Shown here piece after piece: positions 37,772 to 45,246 of a DNA stretch of 64,000 nucleotides. A program made the translations under genes and the position numbers. The stretch is taken from the NCBI RefSeq assembly GCF_007681555.1, contig NZ_VELE01000001.1, positions 372,001 to 436,000 of the forward strand, in the 5' to 3' direction. The notes below the pieces were generated by a model. It saw nothing but the letters and a program-made list of their open reading frames with translations. It was not told the DNA's origin and did no database searches. Each line of letters starts with the position of its first letter. Position 1 is the stretch's first letter. The DNA comes from Kocuria salsicia. GTDB taxonomy: Bacteria; Actinomycetota; Actinomycetes; Actinomycetales; Micrococcaceae.

Positions 37772-38329
37772 ATGGAACCCCGCCAGTTCGCGGCGATCAT
37801 GGACAACACAGCGAGAATCAGGATCACTTGTTCGGGGGTAGGGGGCTCCCACAAGCCGGGCAAGACCATCGGCATGTTCGGCTGGTGCCCGCCAGTCGCC
37901 CCTTTGAATGACGGCCGTGTGATCGGGCAGTGGCTGGGCCGGGGGCCAGGGGTTGCCTATCGGCGCCCTGAGGCTGAATTCGACGAGCCCGGAGAATCAC
38001 GCCAGGTCTACCATGAGACCTGGAAGTTGCATTGCAAACAGTGCGCCCGCGGTGGCCACCCACAGACAATCTCCCTGCGGGGCTTGAACCGGCGGAAGCC
38101 CAATGTGTGGTCCACCGCTGACATCCTTTTCGGCGCTATTTCTGAAGCAGGCCGTGCCGAAGTAACTCTCCAGGAGATCGCGGCGTATCTAAGCACTTTG
38201 TCCGCGAAGGAACATCGAGCCGTTCGATATTCGCCGATGCCGGGGAGCGAGGACGGCATGGTTCGAGTGAGCGACGACGGCACGATTCCCTCATGGGCTT
38301 CATGGCAGTGGTATGGCTTTACTAATTGA
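37772..38329 (+). CDS. Island protein of unknown function with a CxxC motif
   Basis: Protein of about 185 residues that I do not recognise. It contains ITCSGVGG, MFGWCPP and LHCKQC, so four cysteines could bind a metal, and a helical C-terminal part (TADILFGAISEAGRAEVTLQEIAAYLSTL). Three in-frame ATGs lie at 37757, 37766 and 37772. The last is chosen because GGAAGG lies 7 bp before it; the second overlaps the integrase stop. Base composition is less GC-rich toward its end than in neighbours. A position directly after the integrase is where an excision factor might be expected, but nothing in the sequence proves that. Confidence 0.65.
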   Translation: MEPRQFAAIMDNTARIRITCSGVGGSHKPGKTIGMFGWCPPVAPLNDGRVIGQWLGRGPGVAYRRPEAEFDEPGESRQVYHETWKLHCKQCARGGHPQTISLRGLNRRKPNVWSTADILFGAISEAGRAEVTLQEIAAYLSTLSAKEHRAVRYSPMPGSEDGMVRVSDDGTIPSWASWQWYGFTN

Positions 38330-38334
38330 TTAGA

Positions 38335-38376
38335 GGTATACTCGTGAGTGTCGTGCTCGTCAGACCATGACACTCA
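38335..38376 (+). promoter_or_regulatory. Possible promoter and operator upstream of the replication module
   Basis: A near-consensus -10 box TATACT stands at about 38336-38341, in an AT-rich patch (TTACTAATTGATTAGAGG) that is rare in this genome. Just after it is a GAGTGTC ... GACACTC inverted repeat that could be an operator or hairpin. It would drive the three-gene replication module that follows. Confidence 0.4.
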
Positions 38377-38453
38377 GGAAGCGGCAACTCCTGACCCCGA
38401 AGCCGCCCTCAGAATGACAGTAAGGTCCGTTGGCGCGGGCTTGGCTACTAGCC

Positions 38454-38729
38454 ATGCCCGAAAGGCCGACGGACTTGTCTGTTTCCAAGCGCCCCTACCG
38501 GATCGACCCAGACCGCGCCCGCGAGCGCGCACGCGTCGCATCCCTCTCCCGCACTCGCGCCGCGGATGATCCCGAACTCACCGAGGCCCGTGCCTCCCTG
38601 CAAACGGCCCGTGTGGACGCCTACGTAGCCCGCCTCGTGGCCGAAGCTCCCCCGCTCAACGACGCCCAGAAGGCCGCGCTCGCAGGTCTCCTGCGCCCCG
38701 TGGAGAACCGTGGGGGTGCTGCAGCATGA
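38454..38729 (+). CDS. Small charged protein of the replication module
   Basis: Protein of 91 residues, rich in Arg, Ala and Asp, with a helical C-terminus (ARVDAYVARLVAEAPPLNDAQKAALAGLLRP). I do not recognise a domain; similar short proteins sit before primase-polymerases in actinobacterial phages and plasmids. Its stop overlaps the primase ATG (ATGA), so it is translationally coupled to replication genes. An upstream GTG at 38430 is possible. Confidence 0.6.
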   Translation: MPERPTDLSVSKRPYRIDPDRARERARVASLSRTRAADDPELTEARASLQTARVDAYVARLVAEAPPLNDAQKAALAGLLRPVENRGGAAA

Positions 38730-39631
38730 CGGCAGAAGAAAACCCCCGGGTGGGCACCCCAGGGGTCTCTCAACAAAATCCTCTGAACACCACCAATTCT
38801 ACTCGGGATTGGCTTTACGCGCTCGCTATCCACGGCTTCCACCTGTTGCCGTTGATCCCGGGTGAGAAGCGGCCGGCGATCATGGACTGGGAGAAGCGGG
38901 CCACCGTGGACCCCGCCCAGCTCGACCGGTGGCCGAAGGATGCCGGCGTGGGTATTGCGTGCGGCCGCTCCGGGCTGGTGGTGATCGACTGTGACTCTCA
39001 TGGTTCCACCCCTCCGCCTGAGTGGGACCGGCCCGGGATCCGGGACGGGGTGGACGTGTTCGCGGACCTCTGGTCCCGCCACTCCCCCAGCGCGTCCATG
39101 TTCGACACGTTCACTGTGACCACACCGAGCGGGGGGCTGCACCTGTACTTCCGGGCACCGGCCGGTTCCAGGATCCGGAACCGTACCGGGCTGGAATGGC
39201 AGGTCGACGTGCGCGCCCGCGGTGGATACGCCTGCGGGCCCGGGACCAACCTCAAGCAAGGCACCTACACGCCTTCCGGAGATCCTGGGAAGCTCCTGCC
39301 TCTCCCCCAGTGGCTTCGCGACATGCTGGCCCCGCAGGAGCCCGCACAGCGCCGCCCCATGCCCGTGGCCCCTCCCACACGGTCGCAGGCGGACCGTCGT
39401 GTGGCCGGGTTGCTCCGCACTGTGTCCACCGCTCCCGAGGGGCAGCGGAACAGCACACTCAACTGGGCGGCGTGGCAGCTGGCCCAGGACGGGCTGCTGA
39501 CCCAGGAGTACGCCACCGCTCTGCTCCACGCAGCCGAAACCGCCGGTCTTCCCCAGGCCGAAGCCGTCAAGACCATCCGATCCGCAGCCGCCCCAAGAGG
39601 CTCCAACGCTCAAGGGGGCGCAGCAGCATGA
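38726..39631 (+). CDS. Bifunctional DNA primase/polymerase (prim-pol)
   Basis: Protein of 301 residues matching the prim-pol fold of plasmids and mobile elements (PF09250 type). The catalytic acidic pair is Asp88 and Asp90 in VVIDCDSHG; GEKRPAIMDWEKRAT, GVGIACGRSGLV and TPSGGLHLYF with the conserved His complete the active site. It would make primers and extend DNA at the element's origin. It overlaps the following ATPase by 4 bp. No helicase domain is fused; that function is in the next gene. Confidence 0.88.
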   Translation: MTAEENPRVGTPGVSQQNPLNTTNSTRDWLYALAIHGFHLLPLIPGEKRPAIMDWEKRATVDPAQLDRWPKDAGVGIACGRSGLVVIDCDSHGSTPPPEWDRPGIRDGVDVFADLWSRHSPSASMFDTFTVTTPSGGLHLYFRAPAGSRIRNRTGLEWQVDVRARGGYACGPGTNLKQGTYTPSGDPGKLLPLPQWLRDMLAPQEPAQRRPMPVAPPTRSQADRRVAGLLRTVSTAPEGQRNSTLNWAAWQLAQDGLLTQEYATALLHAAETAGLPQAEAVKTIRSAAAPRGSNAQGGAAA

Positions 39632-40728
39632 CCGTAGAACCATTCGCCGACTTCCCGGCGAGCGCCGAGTTCGAAGACCCAGCTGCGACCTACGAACGCA
39701 TGGTCGTCAACGAGATGGAGCGCATGCAGATCCGCGAGGAGGCGCGCCGACGGATCGCGGCCGAGTCCTCCACAGTCTCGGAACTCCCGGCGCTGTCCAA
39801 CCTCGCGGACCGGCTCGCAGCGCCCCGCACACGCCCTCGCTGGCGGATCCAAGACATGTGGCCCGCCGGGGGGCGCATCAACCTTGTAGGGGCACCCAAG
39901 GCCGGCAAGACCACGATGACCACCAACGTGGTGCGGGCCCTGGTGGACGGCGGTCAGTTCCTCGGGAAGTACACCACCGAGGCCGTCCCCGACTGCGAGG
40001 GCCCCGCGGTCGTCGTGTTCGACTTCGAGATGACCGAGGACATGCTCCTGGACTGGTACGAGGATGCTGGGATCGCCAATACCCACAAGGTGGAGACCGT
40101 GCTGCTCAACGGGCTGGGCTCAGGGTTCGACTTCACGAATCCCGCCGTGCGCGCCGAGCTGGTGAAACGGTACGGCGGCGCCCACACGTACATCCTCGAC
40201 CCCGTAGGGCCGCTGCTGGCCTCGCTCGGGCTGGACGAGAACTCCAACAGTGACGTGCAGCGGCTGCTCACGGCCTGGGACGAGTTCGTGCGGGAGCTCG
40301 GCGGTCAGGAATCCATGGTCACCCTGCACGCCGGGCACAACGGCGAGCGCGCCCGTGGTGCCTCCGCGTTCCTGGGGTCCTGCTCTGCAGTGTGGACGCT
40401 GATGCGCGAGGGGGAGGAACCAGGCGCGTCCCGGTTCCTCAAGACCATGGGGCGGATCGAGGGCATGCCCAAGACCCGGTTGGCGGCGCAGGGGCGGACC
40501 CTCACCATCCTGGGGCACATCACGCCCGAGAGCATCGCAGATGCCAAGGGGCAGCAGATCCTCGACTACCTCTCCGCCGTTGGCACTTGGCAGGGGCGGG
40601 ACCGCATCCGCAGCAGAGTTGGCGGATCCCAGCCAACCGTCACTCAGGCGCTACGAGAGCTTGTCGATTCCGGCCAGGTTCTCCACGACAACAAGAAGGG
40701 CTACGGCCTCTCTCACTGGTCGTCCTGA
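39628..40728 (+). CDS. RepA-like AAA ATPase / replicative helicase
   Basis: Protein of 366 residues. Walker A is GAPKAGKTT (88-96), Walker B lies in the hydrophobic strand before TYILDPVGPL, and LHAGHNGERARGASAFLGSCSAVW fits the sensor region of RepA/RecA-type hexameric helicases found on plasmids. The C-terminal ~65 residues (ILDYLSAVGTWQGRDRIRSRVGG) look like a winged-helix DNA-binding domain that could bind the repeats immediately downstream. Together with the primase it makes a self-contained replication module. Confidence 0.88.
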   Translation: MTVEPFADFPASAEFEDPAATYERMVVNEMERMQIREEARRRIAAESSTVSELPALSNLADRLAAPRTRPRWRIQDMWPAGGRINLVGAPKAGKTTMTTNVVRALVDGGQFLGKYTTEAVPDCEGPAVVVFDFEMTEDMLLDWYEDAGIANTHKVETVLLNGLGSGFDFTNPAVRAELVKRYGGAHTYILDPVGPLLASLGLDENSNSDVQRLLTAWDEFVRELGGQESMVTLHAGHNGERARGASAFLGSCSAVWTLMREGEEPGASRFLKTMGRIEGMPKTRLAAQGRTLTILGHITPESIADAKGQQILDYLSAVGTWQGRDRIRSRVGGSQPTVTQALRELVDSGQVLHDNKKGYGLSHWSS

Positions 40729-40736
40729 CCGGTGGC

Positions 40737-40886
40737 CTGACTCCCGGCCCCCTTAAGGGGGGCCCGGGAGAGTCAGGGGGCCTGACTCTCACCCCTGACT
40801 CGCCCTGACTATCCGCTGACTCTCGGGGGTCAGGCCCCCTGACTGGACCCTGACTCAACCCTGACTCCGGCCCACCCGAGAGTCAG
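40737..40886. repeat. CTGACT iteron-like repeat array, candidate replication origin
   Basis: Within 150 bp the hexamer CTGACT occurs eight times in direct orientation (starts at 40737, 40782, 40795, 40805, 40816, 40839, 40850, 40861) and twice inverted (AGTCAG at 40771 and 40881), mostly in the longer form CCCTGACTC. Several starts are 10-13 bp apart, close to one helix turn. An imperfect 30-bp palindrome centred on TTAA lies at about 40741-40770. The array directly follows the RepA-like ATPase gene, the usual place for plasmid iterons. Confidence 0.65.
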
Positions 40887-40910
40887 GGGGTACGAGAAAG
40901 AGAACACCTC

Positions 40911-41027
40911 ATGGAACAGCAGAAAGCATTCACCGCACAGGACACAAACAGGCAGGACAACACCGAGCAGGACTACCACCACCGCCGGGTCGAAGGGATG
41001 CTCACCAACGCCAAGAGCAAGGCGTGA
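40911..41027 (+). CDS. Small island protein of unknown function
   Basis: Open frame of 38 codons: MEQQKAFTAQDTNRQDNTEQ then DYHHRRVEGMLTNAKSKA. Hydrophilic and likely helical, with GAGAAAGAG upstream as ribosome binding site. It sits directly after the repeat array. No family recognised. Confidence 0.45.
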   Translation: MEQQKAFTAQDTNRQDNTEQDYHHRRVEGMLTNAKSKA

Positions 41028-41269
41028 GCCGCCCCCTTCGACGGCAGGACGATGTCGGTGCTCGACCCCTGGAACAACGAGATCCGCCTGTCGGTCGGCT
41101 GAACCCAAGCTGGGCGGCGGCACCCATCCCTTCGGGGGGCCGCCGCTCGTCATCCACCGAGCACCCCTGCCGCACGTCGATCGGCGGCGGTCGGATACCC
41201 GCAAAGCATCAGACAACCTCGGACGGCGGCCACTAGACTTTCTCTCCATCCGACGACGAGAGGACACCG

Positions 41270-42484
41270 ATGTCTGACCTGTGGACCGTTGACCCGCGCG
41301 AGGCGCTGCGGGCGGGCGAAGAGTTCGATCTGGACAGCCTCGACCGCGCCTCGACCTTCGGGTTCATCGGGGACAAGGCCGCCGCCGAGACGTTGACCGC
41401 CGAGCGCGGAAAGCTCCTCTCCGAACTGCAGGAACGCCTCTTCGCCAACGGGCGCGCGGGCGGCAAGCGCAACGTCCTGGTGATCATCCAGGGCCTCGAC
41501 ACCGCGGGAAAGGGCGGGATCGTCCGCTACGTGATGGGCATGGTCGACCCGCAGGGCGTGGCCCTCAGGAGCTTCGGGGTGCCGACCGCCGAGGAGCGCA
41601 GCCACCACTACCTCTGGCGGATCAAGAAGGCCCTTCCGAAGCCGGGCCTGATCGGCGTCTTCGACCGTTCGCAGTACGAGGACGTGCTCGTCGTGCGCGT
41701 CGACAACCTGGTCGACCAGGACGTGTGGGAGCCGCGCTTCGCCGAGATCAACCGCTGGGAGCGCACCCTCGTCAACGGCGGGACGACCGTGCTGAAGTTC
41801 GCCCTGATGCCGTCCTACGACGAGCAGGCAAGGCGCCTGATGGAACGCATCGACCGACCGGACAAGCGCTGGAAGTACTCCACCGGCGACCTGGGTACCC
41901 GCTCCAAGTGGGACCAGTTCCAGGAGGCGTATGCCGACGTCTTCCGCCGCACCTCGACGGAGCACGCACCCTGGTACGTGCTGCCCGCCGACCGCAAATG
42001 GTACTCGCGCCTCGCCATCACGGAGATCCTCACCCGGGCCCTGATCGAGATGGAGCTGAAGTGGCCACGCGTGCGCTGGAGCCCGGAGGTCCAGCGGCGA
42101 AGGCTGGCGAAGACGATGTCGCCCGAGCTGTACGCCGAGTCCGCCGGCATCGTGCAGAAGTCCATCGACGCGAGCATGGACGTCAGCCTCGAGGCCGCCG
42201 AACTGCGCGACGCCCACGCGGACGACGCGACCCGCGAGTCGGCGATCGCCGCGATCGAGTCGCGCCGGGCCGAGCTCGAGGCCGACCTCGCCACGACCCT
42301 TGAGGACAAGCAGGCCTTGCTCGAGGAGATGGCCCCCGACCTCGCGGCCGCGACCGCGGCCACCATCCCGACCTCCGCCGACGCGATCGCCGTCGACGAA
42401 AAGGTCAAGGACAGGGCCGCCAAGAAGTCGAAGAAGAAGGACGACTCGAAGATGTCCAAGAAGAAGAAGAAGTCCAAGAAGTGA
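41270..42484 (+). CDS. ppk2: Polyphosphate kinase 2 family protein
   Basis: Protein of 404 residues. The PPK2 core has Walker A GLDTAGKGG (75-83), the lid and Walker B regions with GVFDRSQYEDVLVVRV and NRWERTLVNGGTTVLKF, and the WYVLPADRKWYSRLAI motif. It transfers phosphate between polyphosphate and nucleotides, making ATP/GTP or ADP depending on class; the class cannot be fixed here. After residue ~290 there is an unusual extension: a helical Ala/Glu-rich region and a Lys-rich tail (KKSKKKDDSKMSKKKKKSKK). A TAGACT -10-like box lies at ~41233. With cynS it appears to be cargo. Confidence 0.9.
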   Translation: MSDLWTVDPREALRAGEEFDLDSLDRASTFGFIGDKAAAETLTAERGKLLSELQERLFANGRAGGKRNVLVIIQGLDTAGKGGIVRYVMGMVDPQGVALRSFGVPTAEERSHHYLWRIKKALPKPGLIGVFDRSQYEDVLVVRVDNLVDQDVWEPRFAEINRWERTLVNGGTTVLKFALMPSYDEQARRLMERIDRPDKRWKYSTGDLGTRSKWDQFQEAYADVFRRTSTEHAPWYVLPADRKWYSRLAITEILTRALIEMELKWPRVRWSPEVQRRRLAKTMSPELYAESAGIVQKSIDASMDVSLEAAELRDAHADDATRESAIAAIESRRAELEADLATTLEDKQALLEEMAPDLAAATAATIPTSADAIAVDEKVKDRAAKKSKKKDDSKMSKKKKKSKK

Positions 42485-42510
42485 GCCGACTCATCCCATG
42501 AACCGATGAC

Positions 42511-42534
42511 GGCGGCACCGAGGCCGGTGCCGCC
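42511..42534. terminator. Terminator between ppk2 and cynS
   Basis: Nine-bp inverted repeat GGCGGCACC / GGTGCCGCC with a 6-base loop in the short gap between these convergent genes. Confidence 0.65.
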
Positions 42535-42541
42535 GACCCGG

Positions 42542-42985
42542 TCACCAGTTGTAGTCGAGGAACTTGCCGTCGAGGGTCACCACGACCCGGTCACCCGAGG
42601 GGTCGGGCCGTCGGGACACGTCGAGCTTGAAGTTGATCGCGCTCATGATCCCGTCGCCGAACTCCTCGTGGATCAACTCCTTGATCGCCGGGCCGTAGAC
42701 GTTGATCGCCTCGATGAAGCGGTAGATCGTCGGATCGTTGGCGGCATCGCCAAGCCCCGTCCGGTAGGGCTGACGCTGCAGCGCCTGCACCGACTCGTCG
42801 CTGAGCCCGAGCAGTTCGCCCACCTTCACCGCCGCATCCTCGGGGACGGGATGCTGCCCGAGGAGGGCGGAGACGGTCCACTCCTTCGGCTTGCCGATCG
42901 CCTCGGCGATCTCGGCCCAGGAGAGTCCCTCCCTCTGTTTCGTCGCCCGGATCTCCTCGGCAGCCTTCGCCTTGGCCTCGTTCAT
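42542..42985 (-). CDS. cynS: Cyanate hydratase (cyanase)
   Basis: Enzyme of 147 residues that converts cyanate and bicarbonate to ammonia and CO2. The catalytic triad of E. coli CynS (Arg96, Glu99, Ser122) is conserved as Arg89, Glu92 and Ser115 in IYRFIEAI and GIMSAINFKLD. The N-terminal helix-turn-helix-like domain (GLSWAEIAEAIGKPKEWTVSAL) and the C-terminal DGKFLDYNW are typical. The ATG is preceded by AAGGAG. No cynT or cynX lies nearby, so the enzyme stands alone as cargo. Confidence 0.93.
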   Translation of the reverse strand: MNEAKAKAAEEIRATKQREGLSWAEIAEAIGKPKEWTVSALLGQHPVPEDAAVKVGELLGLSDESVQALQRQPYRTGLGDAANDPTIYRFIEAINVYGPAIKELIHEEFGDGIMSAINFKLDVSRRPDPSGDRVVVTLDGKFLDYNW

Positions 42986-43007
42986 GATGCACCGCTCCTT
43001 AGCGTGG

Positions 43008-43370
43008 TTATCTGAATGGTTCTGCCAAGCCTAGACGTAGAGGATGTAACTGTCCCCCGGCAAGGGGGCGTGTGACCCGAAACTTGACTGGCGGCCCCGC
43101 AGGGGGTCTGTCTTTGATCTGAACCGTCCACGACCCCTTCGCCGGTGGGGTGACCGACGAGGAGCGCCGGTCGAAGGCCTTGCATGACCTCATATGAGCC
43201 TGGAGAGCCCCATCAACGTCTTGTCTGCCCGGCCCCCGACCGACGTGCCCACCATCAGGAAGGCTCACCACCAAGTCTGACGCGCGACAGCGACGCACTA
43301 ACCCGACGCATCGCCGCAGGTCATCGCGATCCCGACCCCAAGAACCTGTCAAAGTGACCCAACTCAGGTT
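43008..43370. other. Non-coding debris beside the IS remnant
   Basis: About 360 bp with no convincing gene. The frames present do not match anything I know. It contains several gggg(t/c)c and tgaccc words that resemble IS end sequences, including TGTGACCCGAAACTTG near 43070, but I cannot define a complete end. Confidence 0.3.
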
Positions 43371-43490
43371 GAGCGGTCGCCGGTACGCGGAGCGGCTCAG
43401 CCCGACCAGACGGCACGCCATCCGTTCGCTCACCCGCAGCTTGCGCTTGAGGTGATCGACGGCGGCGCGGCGCCTGTCCGGGCTTAGAAG
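43371..43490 (-). pseudogene. IS3-family transposase OrfB fragment
   Basis: About 40 codons resembling the start of an IS3-family OrfB (AAVDHLKRKLRVSERMACRL, then VGLSRSAYRR). After SAYRRPL the sequence leaves the transposase frame. The integrase core with the DDE residues (about 240 codons) is missing, so the element cannot move by itself. Confidence 0.7.
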
Positions 43491-43768
43491 TTTCCCTCAG
43501 CCAGCTCCTTGAGCGCGGCCTTCTCCAGCTCCGCTTCCGCGAGCAGACGCTTCAGGGTCGCGTTCTGCTTCTCCAGCTCCTTCAGGCGCTTTGCGTCGTC
43601 GGCCTTGAGGCCGCCGTACTGGTTCCGCCACCGGTAGTACGTCTGCTCGGACACCCCGAGCTCCCAGCACACCGCCGCGACGTCCTGACCATCGGCGAGC
43701 ATCCTGTCGGCCTGCCCGAGCTTACGGACGACCTGCTCCGGGGTGTGACGCTTCCTGCTGTTCGTCAT
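43484..43768 (-). pseudogene. IS3-family transposase OrfA, left without its partner
   Basis: Intact-looking OrfA of 94 codons: MTNSRKRHTPEQVVRKLGQA and so on, with the helix-turn-helix VAAVCWELGVSEQTYYRWRNQYGG and a leucine-rich coiled coil (LKELEKQNATLKRLLAEAELEK). In a complete IS3 element OrfA and OrfB fuse through a frameshift to make the transposase. OrfB is truncated here, so the IS is dead. The likely right end of the IS is near 43836-43850 (GGGGTCAGCCC). Confidence 0.8.
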
Positions 43769-43958
43769 GATCTGACCAGTCTCCCTGCCCGCGACCGCGG
43801 GCAACAGGACGACTCTCATAACGACTGGACCTACAAAACGGGGTCAGCCCAGGCGGACCTGCAACACCTCGTGCGGGCACTGGACGCCCGGAACATGCAA
43901 CTCAGCACATCAACCGCGCACTCCAACACCAGCTCCACCAGCACCGGAAGGACACCCC

Positions 43959-44387
43959 ATGAACACCCACCAGAGCAACGCACAGGACAGTAACAAACCG
44001 CGGCCACAGGACCCCACGAGCGCGGCCCAGCAGTCCGCGGAACTTGTCACCACAGGAGCTGCCGCCCCCGGCAAAACGACCCCGGCAATGGCGTGCAATG
44101 GACTGGCGTCCCATGGGCCACAAGAGACCGCGGAGGGGCAAAAACTTTCGCGCAATGGACTTACCGATTTCGCCCCGGTGGACCCGCACGAGGTCCGCGC
44201 CCGGCTCACCCGCCGCGGGTCCCTGAACGGCCTCGAACTCGACGGCGGCACCGGGGTCGTGTTCATCCCCCAGCACGCGCTCCCGGACCTGCGACGCCGC
44301 CTGCTGCTGGCCCAGGAACGGTTCACGGCTATGAGTGGCCCAGTGCCCGGGAAACGGCGGAAACGCCGGCCTGCGAGCGCCCGGTGA
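43959..44387 (+). CDS. Island protein of unknown function
   Basis: Protein of 142 residues, not recognised. The first ~70 residues are polar and low complexity (Gln, Ser, Ala, Thr). Residues 75-125 look folded (DPHEVRARLTRRGSLNGLEL, VVFIPQHALPDLRRRLLLAQ), and the C-terminus is basic (KRRKRRPASAR). GGAAGGA precedes the ATG. It begins just beyond the IS remnant; the short coding-like stretch before it (AQADLQHLVRALDARN) may be the tail of a gene broken by the IS. Confidence 0.55.
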   Translation: MNTHQSNAQDSNKPRPQDPTSAAQQSAELVTTGAAAPGKTTPAMACNGLASHGPQETAEGQKLSRNGLTDFAPVDPHEVRARLTRRGSLNGLELDGGTGVVFIPQHALPDLRRRLLLAQERFTAMSGPVPGKRRKRRPASAR

Positions 44388-44484
44388 CATTGCCCGCCGT
44401 CCACCTTTCGGCATCGGTTTGACCCCACATTGGTATCACCGCCCCGGGGCACCCAGCCCCGGGGCACGACCACCAGGAGCGCCC

Positions 44485-44703
44485 ATGGCCCACCTTGACC
44501 CAAACAACCCCCCGGACTTCGCAACATTCGGGGAGTCCATCTGGCGAGAACTCACCACCCTCCGATTCGGGGAGACCACCAACCCCGCCCAGGTCGCCGA
44601 AGTGGCCGTCACCTGTGCACTGTCCCAGGCCACCGCGGCGTCCCTCCACACGGCCCGTGAGACCGAACGGTTCGACGCGTGGGCGGACGGGGTGGGCCTG
44701 TGA
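44485..44703 (+). CDS. Small island protein of unknown function
   Basis: Protein of 72 residues: acidic, probably helical (FATFGESIWRELTTLRFGET, VAEVAVTCALSQATAASLHTARET). AGGAG lies 6 bp before the ATG. Its stop overlaps the GTG of the next gene, so it is coupled to the ribbon-helix-helix protein. Not recognised; it could be a partner of the small DNA-binding protein. Confidence 0.6.
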   Translation: MAHLDPNNPPDFATFGESIWRELTTLRFGETTNPAQVAEVAVTCALSQATAASLHTARETERFDAWADGVGL

Positions 44704-44870
44704 GCACGCCCCACCTGCAGCGCCTCGTGGTGGCCATGCCGCCCGAGATGGTCCGCCGGGTGGACACCCTGCGCTCGCTGACCGGCACCAGCCGTGCAGG
44801 GTTCATCCGACTCGCCGTAGCCGACTACCTGCGTCCCCTGGGCGGCGCCACCCATGACGCCCAGCCCTGA
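44700..44870 (+). CDS. Ribbon-helix-helix (CopG-like) DNA-binding protein
   Basis: Protein of 56 residues with the RHH pattern: beta strand LQRLVVAMPPEMVRRVD, then two helices (TLRSLTGTSRAGFIRLAVADYL). Such proteins are dimeric repressors, often controlling plasmid copy number or toxin-antitoxin genes. It starts at a GTG within GTGA and overlaps the next gene by 17 bp. It probably regulates island genes. Confidence 0.65.
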   Translation: MSTPHLQRLVVAMPPEMVRRVDTLRSLTGTSRAGFIRLAVADYLRPLGGATHDAQP

Positions 44871-45246
44871 CCTCGTGGCCGCGGTGGAGGGCATGCGCCG
44901 GTTCGGGTCCTACGGGATGCCCCTCATCAAGGCCATTGAGGACTACTTCCGGGAAGGCGTCCGAGACATCGCCACATGGGACGAACTCCGTGCCAGGGTC
45001 CTCGCCGAGTGCGGCGCCTTCTCCCCGTTCGCGGGAGGGGAGGGCCCCGAGGGTCTGTCCGGGGTGCCCCTAGTGGACCTGGGGCGGCCCAGCACAACCG
45101 TGTTTTGGGTCAACGGCACCGTGTACCGCCGCCCGGACCTCGAAACCCTCCACAAGGCCACACAGGCCACCACCGCGAAAACGTGGCTGAAGCATGACGC
45201 CCGTTACCCCACCCCGAGAAAGAAGAACAATGAGCACCAGAGCTGA
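44854..45246 (+). CDS. Island protein of unknown function
   Basis: Protein of 130 residues, not recognised. Helical first half (MRRFGSYGMPLIKAIEDYFREGVRDIATWDELRAR interrupted), then a short beta-like part (TTVFWVNGTVYRRPDLETL) and a basic end. It overlaps genes on both sides, so the run from 44485 to 45928 is a tightly coupled operon. Confidence 0.55.
   Translation: MTPSPDLVAAVEGMRRFGSYGMPLIKAIEDYFREGVRDIATWDELRARVLAECGAFSPFAGGEGPEGLSGVPLVDLGRPSTTVFWVNGTVYRRPDLETLHKATQATTAKTWLKHDARYPTPRKKNNEHQS

Noticed and set aside
40741-40770. CRISPR array in the CTGACT repeat region
   Set aside because: Repeats are six to nine bases with irregular 10-20 bp spacing and both orientations, and no cas genes occur in the window.
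43060-43850. Complete IS3 element with defined ends
   Set aside because: The candidate ends share only TGACCC and neighbouring bases, OrfB is truncated and no target duplication was found.
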